Shown: positions 30,692-43,572, counted from the stretch's first letter. The stretch: DNA of 64,000 nucleotides from Isoetes taiwanensis (GCA_021234155.1 JAJEKV010000092.1:2804561-2868560), one strand, 5' to 3'. Numbers and translations are program-made. Notes: generated by a model not told the origin, from the sequence alone.

Positions 30692-33600
30692 AATATTCTC
30701 TCCGAATCTTCAAATCTTAAGAATTTGCTCTTATTTGAGCTTTAATTGGGTCTGTGGAGCTATGATTTAGTCTAAAAACACCATAAGTGCTATAAAGTTC
30801 AAAATACAAAAATATCCCAATGGCCTCCAGACCATGGGAAATACCATAGAAAATACGTCTAATATATAGACGATTCTAATGGTAGCATGCAGCAATGCAT
30901 TTATCTTGATTTATCTTGTAGTAATGCATGTTTATTGGCTTATAAGACCAAAGAATGCATGGTTTAATGGTTAGACCACAGATATAGATTATCTTGGGAA
31001 CACATGGCCTTCTGCTTGGGAATATGATATTTGACAAATTAACAAGCTCAAATGGATGACATGGATAATAATAATGCTTATACTATGTTGTGATATTTAT
31101 TATGGGTGATGTATGGTGGTCATGATATATTATTTTAAAGGCTATGTAAACGTCCATCTTCAATGTGGCACAAAAGGTGCAATTAATAGCCATCAAACCA
31201 TATATAAGTCATTCACTTTGATTCTATTCTTCAATATTCCATGATGCTCCATTGCATGCGTGCCAATTGTCAAAAAATTTTTTCGGGGAACATTTTCCTA
31301 ATTTTGCATTCTTGCATTTATTGAGGAGGAGCCACAGCCACGTGACTCCCCTTCCTCAATCAATCCCCTTCTTGCATTTATTGAGGAGGAGAAGGAGCAA
31401 ACAGGAGGCCGCTTAATTTGAGCCGGACCGGGATTGATGAATAGGTCTAGGAAAGGCAACAATGGGCAAAAAGAAACAAACTTAAAAGAGGCTTGGGTGT
31501 CGCCAGAGAAAAGCTCGCGTTACAGGAACAGAACAAACAAGAGGCCGCTTGCTTAGCTTAGCTGATCGCGGGCATGGTTTACCTCCCATTGCTTCTTCTT
31601 TGCATTTTCTAAGCCTTGTGTGTGCGGCAATCTTTGAGTACGCAGTAAAAGATGGGATGCTTCAAGTTTTGAGCGACTACGTGGGCATTCCTGCCATATA
31701 AACTTGAGCTCGTGATATGCGTCTGCCCGATTCTTTCTAATTCTTCCTTCCTAATTCTTTCCGGATTTATACAGAGTGCTTAAGCTATTGATCTTTATGC
31801 ATGCATTCCGTGTTCGTGTGCCGGAGACTTAATGACAGATACGCCCTCCTTGCCATAAATTTCCTTCGCATTGAACTCTTACAAGCTATATCTGATCCCT
31901 AAACATTCCTTGTTCCGAACCCCCTTGCTTCATAGATATAACTCGAATCGTGGTTCGAGGTAGATCCCGAGCTAAGCCCCGCTGTCGATTATCTTCAATT
32001 TGCAAATCCGTGTGCATCCGGGCCGGATTTTGAGAGGAGTTCGTGAACTATGGAGCATTGGAACCTTGGCTATTGTCTTAAGGTGGGGTATGGGAAGATT
32101 CGGTTTTCTTTAACAGTAAAATTATCCGCCTAGCACTATGTTGATGTTGAGGTTCTTGTTTGAAGGTTCTTGCCCTACAAGAAACCACTAGCTTTGAATC
32201 ATTTCTTATTTTCTCGCCCTCCCTCTGAGCTTTACTCAAACCGGCCAACCATGTCTTTGTTGAAAAAAAAAAAACCGTGAGCTAGATTTGAAAGAGGCAT
32301 TTTTTCTAAAGCCCGATGTGAAACCCCAACAACTAAGAGAGTCTTTGCTTTTAAATGCCCCCGGTTTCAGATGGTCAAGGACAAGATTTGGCAAAGAGAC
32401 AAAGCAGAGTTGATGCTTTTTCCAAAGTAAGCATAGTTTTCTACTTCATTTAAAAATAATGTTACTAATGTTGGTATAGCATGGTCAAGAAATGTGTACA
32501 ATACGTGTAGAATTAGAAGTAGAAAGCAAGCGTTTAATCTTCCATCTCATTTTCTACTTCCTGATTCTTTTTTATCCCTCAAGATCTTGAAGATGTGAAA
32601 GTGATATTGTCCTTAAGATGCCTTAGAAATTTAGAAAAAGTAGGTGCAAATCGTGCATAAATAGGAAGTAAATTGGAAAATAGAATCATCCTCAAATATA
32701 TGAACATGTTGACAAATTTAGATTTTAGGAACATCTTTTGAAGTCAGGATTTGTTTTCAACTCAAGCCGTGGATTTGTTTTCAACTTTGTGCAATGATGC
32801 ATATATGGGGACATTGTTCTAGATGTGGTGCACAAGGAATTTAAAGGTCGATAAGCAACATGATCTGTTATCTTTGCACTCCATGTTGCAAAAGTAATGG
32901 ACCATAGAAGGCAAAAGTATTTTTCATCCTTTGGATAAGTTTTATGGAAGAAGAATGCTTGTACCTTAGATGTATAAGTGGTATTGTCACTTCCTCCTAC
33001 AAACTAATTAATTACATGTATTGGTCTGACATTTTCCTAATTGTCTCATCATTTAAACTAAGGAGAGATTTACAATTGTCATCAAGTTCAATTCCTTTTC
33101 ATGTACCATCTTCCATGAATAGATAAATTTAAACAGCAGGTTCCCATGCTCCCTATTTTGGGACAGGAAGTAGATGAAAAGGAAGCTTGGTATAGTCTAT
33201 CAATGGATCCAGATGTAATTTCTAGGACTGGCACAATGCCACAATAGATGTTGTCACATGTTGCTATTTATTCACACCTCTTTGTAGTGTGAACATTATT
33301 TAGTTTGATTTCAAAGAAAAAATTGTAACTTATTCACCTTGGTAGAATAGCAGGGATGTTTAGTGTATACAAAAGGTCGAAAGAAACGTCCAGCCTTGGT
33401 CACCGCGATAAGTTTCTTGTAAAGCTAAATGAAGTACATGAGGTGCTAAATCTCCAAAAAGTTTTTGTGCTAAGGCATATGCTTTGTGATGTGACATGAA
33501 GAGCACTAAATGGTGTAGATTCTATAGGACATTTTTAACCTATGGATAAAAATTTCCTTAGGAAACGTATTATTAAAAGGTAGATAAGAATAGTTGTTTT

Positions 33601-34587
33601 ATAAGCCAAATTAGCGTAAGCCCTAAAAGTGATATGGTTGCCCCAAACTTTGGGCGCCATGCACACGGATTTGGCATGGCTAAATTAGATGCATTTGGCA
33701 TAGCCAAAGAAGCCGAATCTAGCATGGCTTGGAGCATAGTTTGATTTTTCTAGGGGCATTTGTCATTTTCTACATCTTCTAATGGAAAATATTTATATGA
33801 AATATTGTCTTGAAGGAAAACGTCAAAAGCAAAAGTCTAGTATTGACAGTTTTTGGCCTAAGGCCTTGGCGCCAAACGGCAGTTCTGGTCGCTGCTACTT
33901 CAGAAGATACATGGATATTAAATCGGTTTCGGTTATGATATTAAATCGGTTTCGGTTATGCTGATTGCAGCCGGATCTGTGCTTGGTATTCATCCTTGGA
34001 GATGCTGGCAGATTCTATCATGGCCTTTACATGCTGATAGCCCTAAAAAATGGTTCGTTGATAGCATTTAGATCCCTGGTTAGGCTTTGTGCCTGAGAGA
34101 AGTGATGTGTCACACAAATGGTGGACTAGACATTCTACCTAAAGATCTATTTGCAAGCTCTATGCTCCAACGACTGGATTTTTGGGCTTTGATTCAATAA
34201 AGCCTTGCAAACCAGGTTCTTTTTCTACTATTTGCTTTGCCTTATAAATGAGGTTGGCTATGATGCTTATTCAGTAGTTTAAATGAGCAGTTAAGCATCT
34301 GATGCCAAAGATTTGGTAGTCTAAATAGCTTTTCCCTTGCTTAGCCATACCTTAAAACATATATTCACATCAACCCTGTGGATAACTGGCTTCTTGTACC
34401 CAATGTAACAGATCTGCTGCTAACACCTATGCCTTTTGTTCCAGTAAAGGAAATCAAGGTAATGAATTATTTTTGCCTTAGAATGCAAATTTTATTTCAA
34501 GTAAGTGCATGCACATGCCATCTCATAATAGGTTGCCATAGTAGTACAGGATAAGTATTTTGGCTGGTGGTGTTGTTGCTGCCCAAA
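30692..34587. other. Long gene-free stretch
   Basis: No recognisable exon, RNA gene or element end. CTTGCATTTATTGAGGAGGAG occurs twice (about 31311 and 31371), a local 60-bp duplication. A 26-bp direct repeat around ATTAAATCGGTTTCGGTTATG lies near 33915-33960. Confidence 0.4.
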
Positions 34588-34737
34588 TTTCAACATTCTT
34601 TATGCTGTTATCCCAGATTGGGAAGGAGGACTACAAGTTTCAACATTCTTTATGCTGTCATCCCAGATTGGGAAGGAGGACTACAAGTTTCAACATTCTT
34701 TATGCTGTTATCCCAGATTGGGAAGGAGGACTACAAG
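34588..34737. repeat. Three tandem copies of a 50-bp unit
   Basis: Units start at 34588, 34638 and 34688 with TTTCAACATTCTTTATGCTG and end GGAGGACTACAAG. They differ at only about one base (T or C at one site), so the amplification is recent. Because 50 is not a multiple of three, the overlapping frames are simply rotations of each other and are not evidence of a gene. Confidence 0.95.
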
Positions 34738-34902
34738 TTCTGCCAAAGGAATAGCAGTGCTGATTAAGTTCTCAAGCAATGAGAATGCTAGATGGCTTCA
34801 AGAATCAGGTTTGACTTTCCTATATCATGTGGTATAAATCTTAAGGTTGACATTGATATGAACTGGAAGACGTAATTGGATTTAATGCAGAAACAGTATC
34901 TG

Positions 34903-35030
34903 AGAAGAAGAAGAAGAAGAAGAAGAAGAAGAAGAAGAAGAAGAAGAAGAAGAAGAAGAAGAAGAAGAAGAAAAGAAGAAGAAGAAGAAGAAGAAGAAGA
35001 AGAAGAAGAAGAAGAAGAAGAAGAAGAAGA
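34903..35030. repeat. (AAG)n microsatellite, about 128 bp
   Basis: A long trinucleotide array with one interruption (AAAAG) near 34971. It abuts the SINE-like sequence at 35031-35200, in the position and strand expected for that element's (TTC)n 3' tail. Confidence 0.95.
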
Positions 35031-35200
35031 GATTTTAACGTCACGCCACAAGGCAAAGATCCCATCTGACATGTGACACTTTACAACACACCCGATGGGT
35101 CCCGCCCCCACCACTTTTACATTGCCAAGGGTCCTTCCCCACCAACTTTACATTGCATGGCCACTTTCACAACGAGGCGTTGAACCCGTGACCTTGGGTA
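35031..35200 (-). mobile_element. tRNA-derived SINE, 5'-truncated, with (TTC)n tail
   Basis: On the minus strand a B-box-like sequence GGTCACGGGTTCAACGCC (about 35186-35169) heads a body of about 130 bp with GTAAAGTTGGTGGGG and GTAAAAGTGGTGGGGGCGGG. The body ends GACGTTAAAATC and runs into (TCTTC)(TTC)n at 35030. An A-box is not visible, so the head seems truncated. The tail type suggests mobilisation by a LINE with (TTC)n ends, which is inference. Confidence 0.6.
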
Positions 35201-35859
35201 TGGCAGTTTAACGTCTTCACAATTTCATTATATATGGACTTTGTGTAAGTCCATTTAGATCCCAAATTGCCACAACAACTAGAAAATACATTGTACTACG
35301 TAAAATAAAATGGTGTAGAATAGTATTAAGAATTAAAATTGTTCATAAAATTTATGATTTTAAAATGTCCACATATGGGAATTGATATTTAAATTATGTG
35401 CCAACCTAACTACTGGGTTCCATGCTGTGGCAAGTTACAAATAACAAAACCATATACATGGGACAACACTAGGGCCTCAATTGGGCGGGCGCCCAATTTG
35501 TGGGGACCTTTCTCCTCATCAGTAGACGCACTCTTTTCCACATGTATTGACAACATCTTTCACCTAGTCCATTACCTGTCGGAACTCATCTAAACCCTTT
35601 TGACTTGTTTAGATTTAGTGACTTCACCACCCTCTAGTTACAATGCTCATTCAGATCCTTGACAAAATGCTCAAACTTGCCATTTACAAATATGAGTCCT
35701 GGACCATCAGGATGCACTAAATGGAGCCTTTTCTTCTTTCTAAAATTATCAAAACCGCATTGAACTTGCTAGCGGTTTACTTTTGTCCATGCCATATCCA
35801 ACTTTATGTTGCATGTGAAGATAAGATATCATAGTTGTTTTGCCATGCAACTCTTAGGT

Positions 35860-36680
35860 AGGTAAAGCATGGTAAGACAATTCATATTTTGAATAAACAA
35901 AATCACAGCTAAGATGATTCCAAAGTGAAGTAGAAAAATTTGCATGAAACATCATGTAAGGTTTAGTTTTTTTTAAAAACGTTTTACCACAGTTTTTCAA
36001 CACAACCCCACCAAAGATTTTTTCTTAAAAACGTTTTTTAAAAACGTCCAACATTGGCGTAAGCATGGTAAGACAAATTTATTTAAGTCGATGATTCCAA
36101 GTGAAGTAGAAAATTTGCATGAAACATCATGTAGGTTTAGCCACCACACCCCACCAAAATTATGCAAGTGCATAGAACATTAAGTTAATGTACCTTTGAT
36201 AAACACACGTCAAATTGGGCCCAATTTAGATGCATGACAAAAATTGATATGAATATAGAAACTTGGTTTTTTGTTTGCTTACGAGCTTAGACCATCCCAA
36301 TGCTTTAAATGGAATTTTGCTTCTTTCTATGATTATCAAATTGCAATTTGCATTTGCTAGCAATCTGCTCTTTCCATGCCATCTCCAACCCTCGCATGTG
36401 AAGATAAGTGCGAGATAAGTATGGTAAGACAGTTTTTATTCTTGCAAGTGTGGTGATTCCAAGTAGAAGAGAAAACTTGCATGAAACATCAAGTTCTCGT
36501 AAGGCCTAGTTTTTTTTGCCATCACATCAAATTGGGCCCACCCAATTTGATGCCTAATGCAAGAGAAAACTTGCATAAAATATCAAGTTAACTTTGGGTT
36601 ACCTTTGAGACACACACCAAAATTGGGCCACCAATTTGGATGCATAGGAGACACAAATGATATAACACATAAATATGGCT
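35860..36680. repeat. Degenerate repeats, three units
   Basis: GCATGGTAAGACA, GATGATTCCAA-GTGAAGTAGAAAA, TTGCATGAAACATCA and AGGTTTAG recur in this order from about 35866, 36063 and 36420. AAATTGGGCC followed by CCAATTTGGATGCAT also recurs. Non-coding. The units are unequal in length. Confidence 0.65.
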
Positions 36681-36929
36681 TTGCCGCTTGCTAAGTTGGA
36701 TATGGTTTTCAGCTATATTGAGTACATGTTACAGTAGAGATGAGTTGCATGGGAATGTAAGCCCGTAAGGGGAGGAAATCTGACAAAGAGAGGGAGAGAA
36801 AGGTATGAAAGATGTGAAACAGCCTAGGAAGATCCAATAGATGTAGAAGCAATGGGCACTTGCATGGAGGAGATGCTAACAAACAATAGGGTGAGGTGAA
36901 GAAAGGGTTTATTGGGTTTGTATTTAACC

Positions 36930-37110
36930 TAGCTTAACTCCTACATTGCACTATGGTAGCTTCTAATAAAGGTTTTCAAGAAGGCACATGCTAAGAATAT
37001 AAAAAAATTGGGTTCAGATCTAATCTATCTTAACTCCTAAATTGCACTATGTGGTTTCTAATATATGCTTTCAAGAAAGGCACATGCTAAGAATAACATC
37101 ACGAGAATAG
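36930..37110. repeat. Tandem duplication, period about 96 bp
   Basis: TTAACTCCTACATTGCACTA and TTAACTCCTAAATTGCACTA, each followed by GGCACATGCTAAGAATA, lie about 96 bp apart. Confidence 0.75.
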
Positions 37111-37523
37111 CTTACCATTGTTGGCGTGGAGAGAGAGCTAAAGAAGAAGCCCAATGGACTAGAAGCCAAATAGAAGCGGTGGAGCATAACGGAGCCGACA
37201 TTAGAGTTGGAAGAAGGCGCCAAGACATTGAGGCGCCGCTAAGTTATAAAGCTACCTCTTCACCATTTAAATATTATTAAAGCCCCACACAAAATGCCCG
37301 CCATTTTTAAATTTTAAAATTTCCGTCTCTTTGCTTGAATTTTGAATTTCAAAGTATATTTTAAGCTCAATATTCACTTTCCATATATTATTGGTGGCAC
37401 CTACAAGCATTCTCTAGGCTGAAGATTTATCTCTCTCATTCAACAAAGCGTTTAGCGTTCTTATTGCTTACAAGCATATTCTAAGCTGAAGATCCATCTA
37501 CCCCTAAGGAAAGATCTCTATTT

Positions 37524-37760
37524 ATGGAGATATTAGTTGTTTGAAACACCTGATCATATCTTTTGGATCCCAAGACTCTTATGGCGCTTTGGCTAGGTTA
37601 GTTCATTTGACTTTGTAAGATTAGTTTCATATGGACTCATGATGGAGATATTAGTTGTTTTTTAACACGGAGCATATCTTTTGGATCCCAAGACTCTTAT
37701 AGCGCCTTTGTTAGGTTAGTTCATTTGACTTTGTAAGATTAGTTTCGTATGGACTCGTGC
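37524..37760. repeat. Tandem duplication, period 118 bp
   Basis: ATGGAGATATTAGTTGTTT starts at 37524 and 37642. Both copies go on through CATATCTTTTGGATCCCAAG, TTAGTTCATTTGACTTTGTA and ATGGACTCRTG with few differences. Confidence 0.9.
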
Positions 37761-37966
37761 TTATCGTTATGTTGGTTTTTGCTATTTGAGTAGTATTTTT
37801 TGTGTCTTCACTATTGGGTAGTACTTTTTGTGTCCTTTAGCACCTTACATTATGGTGCTCTTTTTGTAGCCCGTTATGGTACTCTTTTTTAGTCCCAAAC
37901 AAGTTGATCATTGTAGCAATTTTCAAAGATCTAATGTACATTTAGCACATTTGTGTGGCTAAGATA

Positions 37967-38470
37967 GTACATTCTAAAGCCCAACTTAGTTAGTTGAGAT
38001 GTATCTAGGCCCAATATTGTGCTCCAATATTTTTCTCCGTGCTCAAATATTACACAAATATTTGTCCGGTGGACATGTATTTCAGAACAAAATTGGGCTG
38101 ACCAATTTTCGTGGATAGCCCAACTTAGTCGGGTTGAGATGTAAGATTGTACATTCTAAAGCCCAACTTAGCTAGTTGAGATGTATCTAGGCCCAATATT
38201 GTGCTCCAATATTTGTCTCCGGGGACACTTCTAGTTTACGCCCCCCTATCCCATCTCGACCGATTGGATCCGCTTCAAAAAGCCATCAACGGTGGAGATG
38301 TCATCCCAAATACCCCCGTCAGATGCTCAAATATTACACAAATATTTGTCCGTGGACATGTATTTTCAGAATCAAATTGGGCTAATTTGAGTGGATAGCC
38401 CAACTTAGTCGGGTTGAGATGTACCTAGGCTCAATATTTGTCCGGGTGGAGATTTAAGTCAGAAGGCAAA
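37967..38470. repeat. Tandem repeat, period 182 bp, about 2.6 copies
   Basis: GTACATTCTAAAGCCCAACT starts at 37967 and 38149. A third partial unit follows from about 38325 (CTCAAATATTACACAAATAT). The shared core holds GTTGAGATGTATCTAGGCCC and AAATTGGGCT. Non-coding. Confidence 0.9.
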
Positions 38471-41400
38471 ATTGGGCTGCTTCAATTCTCGTGGATAAGA
38501 CCTTGCTCAAACAAAAAAACGATGTCTAGATGAGATGTAAGTAGTAAGTACATAGTAAAATTAGACCTACCACTTTTGCGATAAGATCTTCTCGATAGAT
38601 GAGATGTACATACCGGCTACAAAATTGGGCTACCAATTTGGTGCATAAGTCTCCATCCGAATGGTATGTTTTAGCACATACACTTGTATATTTGGTGGAT
38701 AAGTAGCTTCTCGCTTTCTCCTAAAATGAAGTAGAAAAAATATAAATAAAGGAATAGAGATGTGTAGTTCATTACTATACCTAGTACTGCTAGACCCATC
38801 CCATTTTGTAAGCCTGTGAGTTGCAGTAGTTTTGAAGTTGTTATGCCCTTTAGATAGTGCCTTGTAAGAGAGACAACAGACCTGCACAATAGAACAATAG
38901 ATTAGTATACCCATTTTATATAATATAGTTACAAACAGATTGCTGTCTGCTATTCTTGAAAGCATATAAATGAGTACCTAATTCCATGAAAGCTTCTAGA
39001 AGACTACCCTGTAAACTGCCCCTAAAGGCAGAAAAGAGGCAATAATCCTGTGGAATTAAGAGGTTCATATTTTCTGAAAATCCTGGTTTCCTTCATTCTA
39101 GGGCATTAACAAAGCCAGTTACATCGTCTATCGATGTCATCAATCTGCAAATATAAGAAAACTTGAGGAAACATGAAGAACTCAGACTGACTTTTAAATT
39201 TCTCAGAGTATTTTTCATCATCCTAGGAGCATTAGCAGCATCCTCAGAGTATGAGCATAGTATCCATCATCCTCAGATTATCAACAGGATCGTTCTGCCT
39301 GGACTCGTATGGCGATACTATGCTTCACCGATTCTGCAACTCACCAGTAGATTACCATATTGGTACCACAGATTCTCATATTGGCACACACTGGGCATCA
39401 TCGATTACGCAAAGACAACGCCTCTCCGGAGAGCACCCCAATCACTGAAATTAGGTTAGGGTTAGGGCAAATATCATTTTATATTGACATTTAATTCATT
39501 CAACCATAATTGTAATTGTAAAACATATATAATCATAGGCCACTCACAGCATGACACGTGGCATATTTTCTATTGAGGCAGACGGGGATACATTTAACCA
39601 TACAACGCCATTTAGGGTGAGAGTTTGGATATTCAGGCATACATGCAACATTCTAGATCGTTGAATTGCTGCCACGCATCGGCGACAGTTCCACCCTAGA
39701 ATGTAGACTGGGGTGTCTTTCTTGTCTACAACAATATGGATCAGGTGATAGTGCCCTAACCTAATAAAGGTTCTCTTCTTTTAGTTTGAATTCCATGCTA
39801 TTGATTATTATATCCTAGATGGAAATTTTTATTACCTAGAGGGTGCATGTTTGATAACATCTATGCATGTTCATGCTAACTATGGAGGTTGTGCAGGCAA
39901 GTGTGACGATCATTGTGATGATGATGCATATGTGATGAATGCATTCTCATCCATATGGTGGCGTGATTCACATTGTAGTTACAATATTAATATGACATAA
40001 TATGTTGGCATTATACTGCACAATATGCTATCAAGTAGAGAAGTACTAGTATGTCTATGCACTATGCTTAGTGACCCTACCGTCTCAGGGCTCAAATTGG
40101 AAGAAGCTACCAAACACTATCAAGATTGTGTGCTTGTTGGCGGCCATACCAACGCCGTTGGGGATGCCAATTAGTGTTTGAAAACTGTCGTTGAAGCAAG
40201 TGCGTAAAAAAATGGTCCATAAATTCAGGTATTGTCCATAAATACATGCTTAAGGTTGTGGACAATAGTGAATTATAGTTGGTGGTCTTATGAAATATGT
40301 ATATGGGAGCATATAATGGATTGAAGAATAGTAGCTGATTTATATATGCAGGTGTTCTGATATAGTAAGCAAGTTTATAGTAGCAGCATAAACATGCTGC
40401 TATTACATGTTTGATAATAGGTCCTTTGGCATTTGCTCTAAAGGAAGCCCCAAAAGGAACGAATATCAATGGAATTGACTACTCACAGAATGCTAGTCCT
40501 TACTTGAATGTCCGTATATCTTTGCCATTTGTAATACATATTCTTCAATGACATTTCGTTATACCACATTATACAAAATCTGGCCAGTGCCTATATCAAA
40601 AGTTTGAAAGGCAGGAAAGTTGTTAAAAGAGATTTATTATCCTAGACAGTAGAATGGCCACGTATGTGAGAATAATGATGACATAAAATGAAATGGTTTT
40701 TGAAAAGTCAAACTTACTTACCAATCGTGAGCCTTTCTATTTGCTTCTCATCAGATTTTTTTTCGCCTTTTTAAATATGTGGCGAAGCTATCGCCGAGCT
40801 AATTACTAGCACGATATGCCGTGATCAATTTTTGCATTATCCGGCCGGCATTTCCGCTTCTTGATTATTTTTTTTTTTTTTTCGCTATTAATTATTTGAT
40901 TTGGATATGGCGATACTGAATTTGTTTGGCTCGAGGTAGTTTATTAGTTTGCTTCAATGGCATTCAAGATTGTAGAGGACACAAAGGTCAAGCTAGTTTC
41001 CTGATGAATTATGGTTCCCGTGATGATGATGTAGTGGCTTACACTCACAAACAAAGACTTCGCAAGACACGCTTCTAGAAAAGACCGAGGTATATCTTTG
41101 CTACTAAAAATAAGCCAAAATTGTCCTCGCTTTCTCACCTTCTCTTATACAACTTTCCACCAATCAAACATTCTTGGATGTAATGAAGTCTCGTGCACAT
41201 TGAGATGGAATATAACTAGTGACAACAAGGTCGTCAAGACGTGCAATGCTTGCAACAAGGTAGTGTTGGACAGTCTCTGCGACACATGTGAGGATGATGA
41301 CATGGCGATGAGTTAACAATGTTCTGCGACATCGACATCAGATCCAAGACGCTTACATGTCACAATGGTAAGAGCATTGCTTATGGTAGGAGCATTGCTT

Positions 41401-42171
41401 GACAAATTTCTATTGCCATTAGGAGGCGATTAGCTACAATGAAGACACATCCTCAATCATTGGCGCCAAAGCGCATCAAGAGCCGGGATAAATGCACGTT
41501 CGAGCTCAACCACGGACTCCAAATTATTGCCATCGACAGGACCTAGGCTCACAACACGGCCCATAACTATTGAGCAACAAAAGACATGCCTTCGCATTTC
41601 TAAGCAACTTTACGTATCCTCAACAAAATTGACATACAAAACAATTCACAATTCCTAAGTTCTTTTGCGTCCCACCCCCCTTCTTATTTCTCTATTTGGA
41701 TTCTTCATACATTGTTTCGTATGTTATCAAGTATCAAACACTCCATGCTATCAATAAAGTCATGGTATCAAGTACTCTATTGTCTAAGTAGCAATTTGAA
41801 TCGATTGTCAAAACATGACTTTGAACTATGATTTAAGTCACTTCACAAAACATGTATTTCCATTCTGTCCTCTATTAGACTTCTCCTTATGATTCCATAC
41901 CGAGCACCACGGACCAATAATGTGACACTCAAAACCCCAAAGTCCATGTGTCCCGGGTACCATCACCTTCACAAAATGTCAATGTTTTAAAGTAGCAATT
42001 GATTGTAAAACATAACTTTCAAGTATGATTTAAGCCACCTCAACCTCCTCCGCCATGGAGGGTGAACCCTCCGTATGCTGTTAGACCTTGTTTCATTTTG
42101 TTTTTGTTATTAAAATCGAGTGACCAATTTTGCCACAACACCATTACACTTTTAGTCTTTCCATCAACCAT
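38471..42171. other. Long gene-free stretch
   Basis: No supported exon or element. A run of 15-16 T lies at about 40867-40882. The frame at 39163-39459 (98 residues) has no motif. Confidence 0.4.
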
Positions 42172-43142
42172 GTTTCAACTACCATTCACACTTACCGATT
42201 AGTATTTGTGTTTCTACTTTTATCTTAAATATGTGGTTGGGTGGTTTGGCTCTAAATGACATTTTCTCCAATCGAAGTTTTGTTTTTTGCATGGAAACCA
42301 TCTCGCAGGGACTAGTTTCTCAAGACAGAGGACCTCTCCCTCTTCAATTGTGTAACCGTAAGGAGGAGCTCTCAAGTAAGGTGAGGGCAGCCCACCAAGA
42401 AAAGAAATGGGCAAAGGCTGTGGGAGGCGCAACAATTATTCTAGATCAATGGCCTTCCAATCCTTGGATTGGCTATGTCTAGATAATTTTAAAGATAAAT
42501 TTATCACCAGCATTAAGATTATCTTCTTTTATTCTCTGGTAGCTTTTTAATATTTGGTTATTAGAGCATGGTGATGGGGCCTAGTCCCCTGTTTTTTACA
42601 TGGGCCGTTGCCCTTGCATGTGCCGGGTCCCCATAACCCGGCCCCCTTGTGGACGTAAAAATTCTTATCTTATCTTATCTTATCTCTCCATTCTTTTGTT
42701 TCTACTGCCATTCATACTTTTCCCTTTGAATAAATAATGCCTATTGGTCTTGCAATGCCCTCTTTAATATTTACATTGGCGAAGCGCCACAAGCAGGACC
42801 TGCTTCGTGCGAAGCCAATTTTGCCTTTTTAGGCTTTCCCCCAACCACATTCACACTTACTCATGAGTATTTGTGCTATCTGTATATTTGTGCTCTTTAC
42901 TTTTGTCGTGCGTATGTGGTTGGATGGTTTTGCTCTAGTGGACATTTTCTCCACTAAGTTTTTAGTCCCCCAGATACTCTTTCTATTATCTTTTGTTTAT
43001 ACTGCCATTCGTACTTTCCCCTTTCTTCCCTTTGAACAAATAATGCCTATCTTGGTCTTACAATGTCTCTTTAATATTTTAGTTCTTCATTGTTATATTG
43101 ACCAAAGTATCACATATAGGACCTACTTCGTGCGAAGCACAG
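42172..43142. repeat. Tandem duplication; left copy hosts a family B insertion
   Basis: The left copy (42172-42285 plus about 42691-42830) and the right copy (42848-43142) share in order CATTCACACTTAC, TATGTGGTTGG-TGGTTT, GACATTTTCTCCA, TTTTGTTT-TACTGCCATTC, AATAATGCCTAT, TCTTTAATATTT and ACCTRCTTCGTGCGAAGC. The left copy is interrupted at about 42286-42690 by retroelement B. The right copy is the uninterrupted (pre-insertion) version. Confidence 0.8.
42286..42690 (+). mobile_element. Retroelement family B, copy 3 (about 400 bp, 5'-truncated)
   Basis: The ORF end reads EEKKWAKAVGG-type text (KKWAKAVGGATIILDQWPSN then PWIGYV and a stop at about 42481). It matches copies at 22050 and 23100. 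The 3' UTR ends CCCCTTGTGGACGTAAAAATT and a (CTTAT)4 tail at 42663-42687. Comparison with the uninterrupted duplicate at 42848-43142 defines both ends to within a few bases. Confidence 0.7.
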
Positions 43143-43534
43143 CTACAATGCTATTGCGGTGATCATGCAAGTGAATGCACAAATTTCTTGGCATTGCACA
43201 CATGTAAATGGTTGCAAATCTAATGCTTTTTGCACATCAATTGTTCTCTCAGTTGTCTCAACATTATCGTCGCACGCATCATACCAACAGGCAGATGTAG
43301 TGTACAAACATCCAAAACACACAAGAAACCAACACAGAAACAAAACCAAGCATTGATCAGGAAACCAATATAAACGCGTCCACATAACAACCATTCATGA
43401 GGTAAATTGATAGCACCTTTAACCCTAACTCCAGAGAGGGCAACCATACTTTTGTTGTGGCGTGTAAGAGTTAGGTCCATAGTGACCTTCCAGGAGCCAC
43501 ACAAATCTATATCTGACAACAACATGAGAATTGA

Positions 43535-43572
43535 ATTGAATTGTCTTTTATCGTCCACGGAGCCGAGATGGA
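43535..43572 (-). mobile_element. Very short LINE 3' end with (AATTC)3 tail
   Basis: On the minus strand GGCTCCGTGGACGATAAAAG is followed by (AATTC)3 at about 43547-43530. This is the end block of families A and B with yet another pentamer. Upstream the match fades at once, so it is either extremely truncated or very old. Confidence 0.55.

Noticed and set aside
34788-35114. Frames rich in Arg/Glu, Ser or Leu around 34.9-35.0 kb and 27.57-28.09 kb
   Set aside because: They are translations of (AAG)n arrays and have no flanking domain.
39448-39474. Telomere-like TTAGGTTAGGGTTAGGG
   Set aside because: Only about two and a half units, of the TTAGGG rather than the usual plant TTTAGGG type, with no other subtelomeric signs.
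42863-43162. 99-residue hydrophobic frame resembling a membrane protein
   Set aside because: It spans the non-coding right copy of a tandem duplication, and the corresponding frame is not kept in the left copy.
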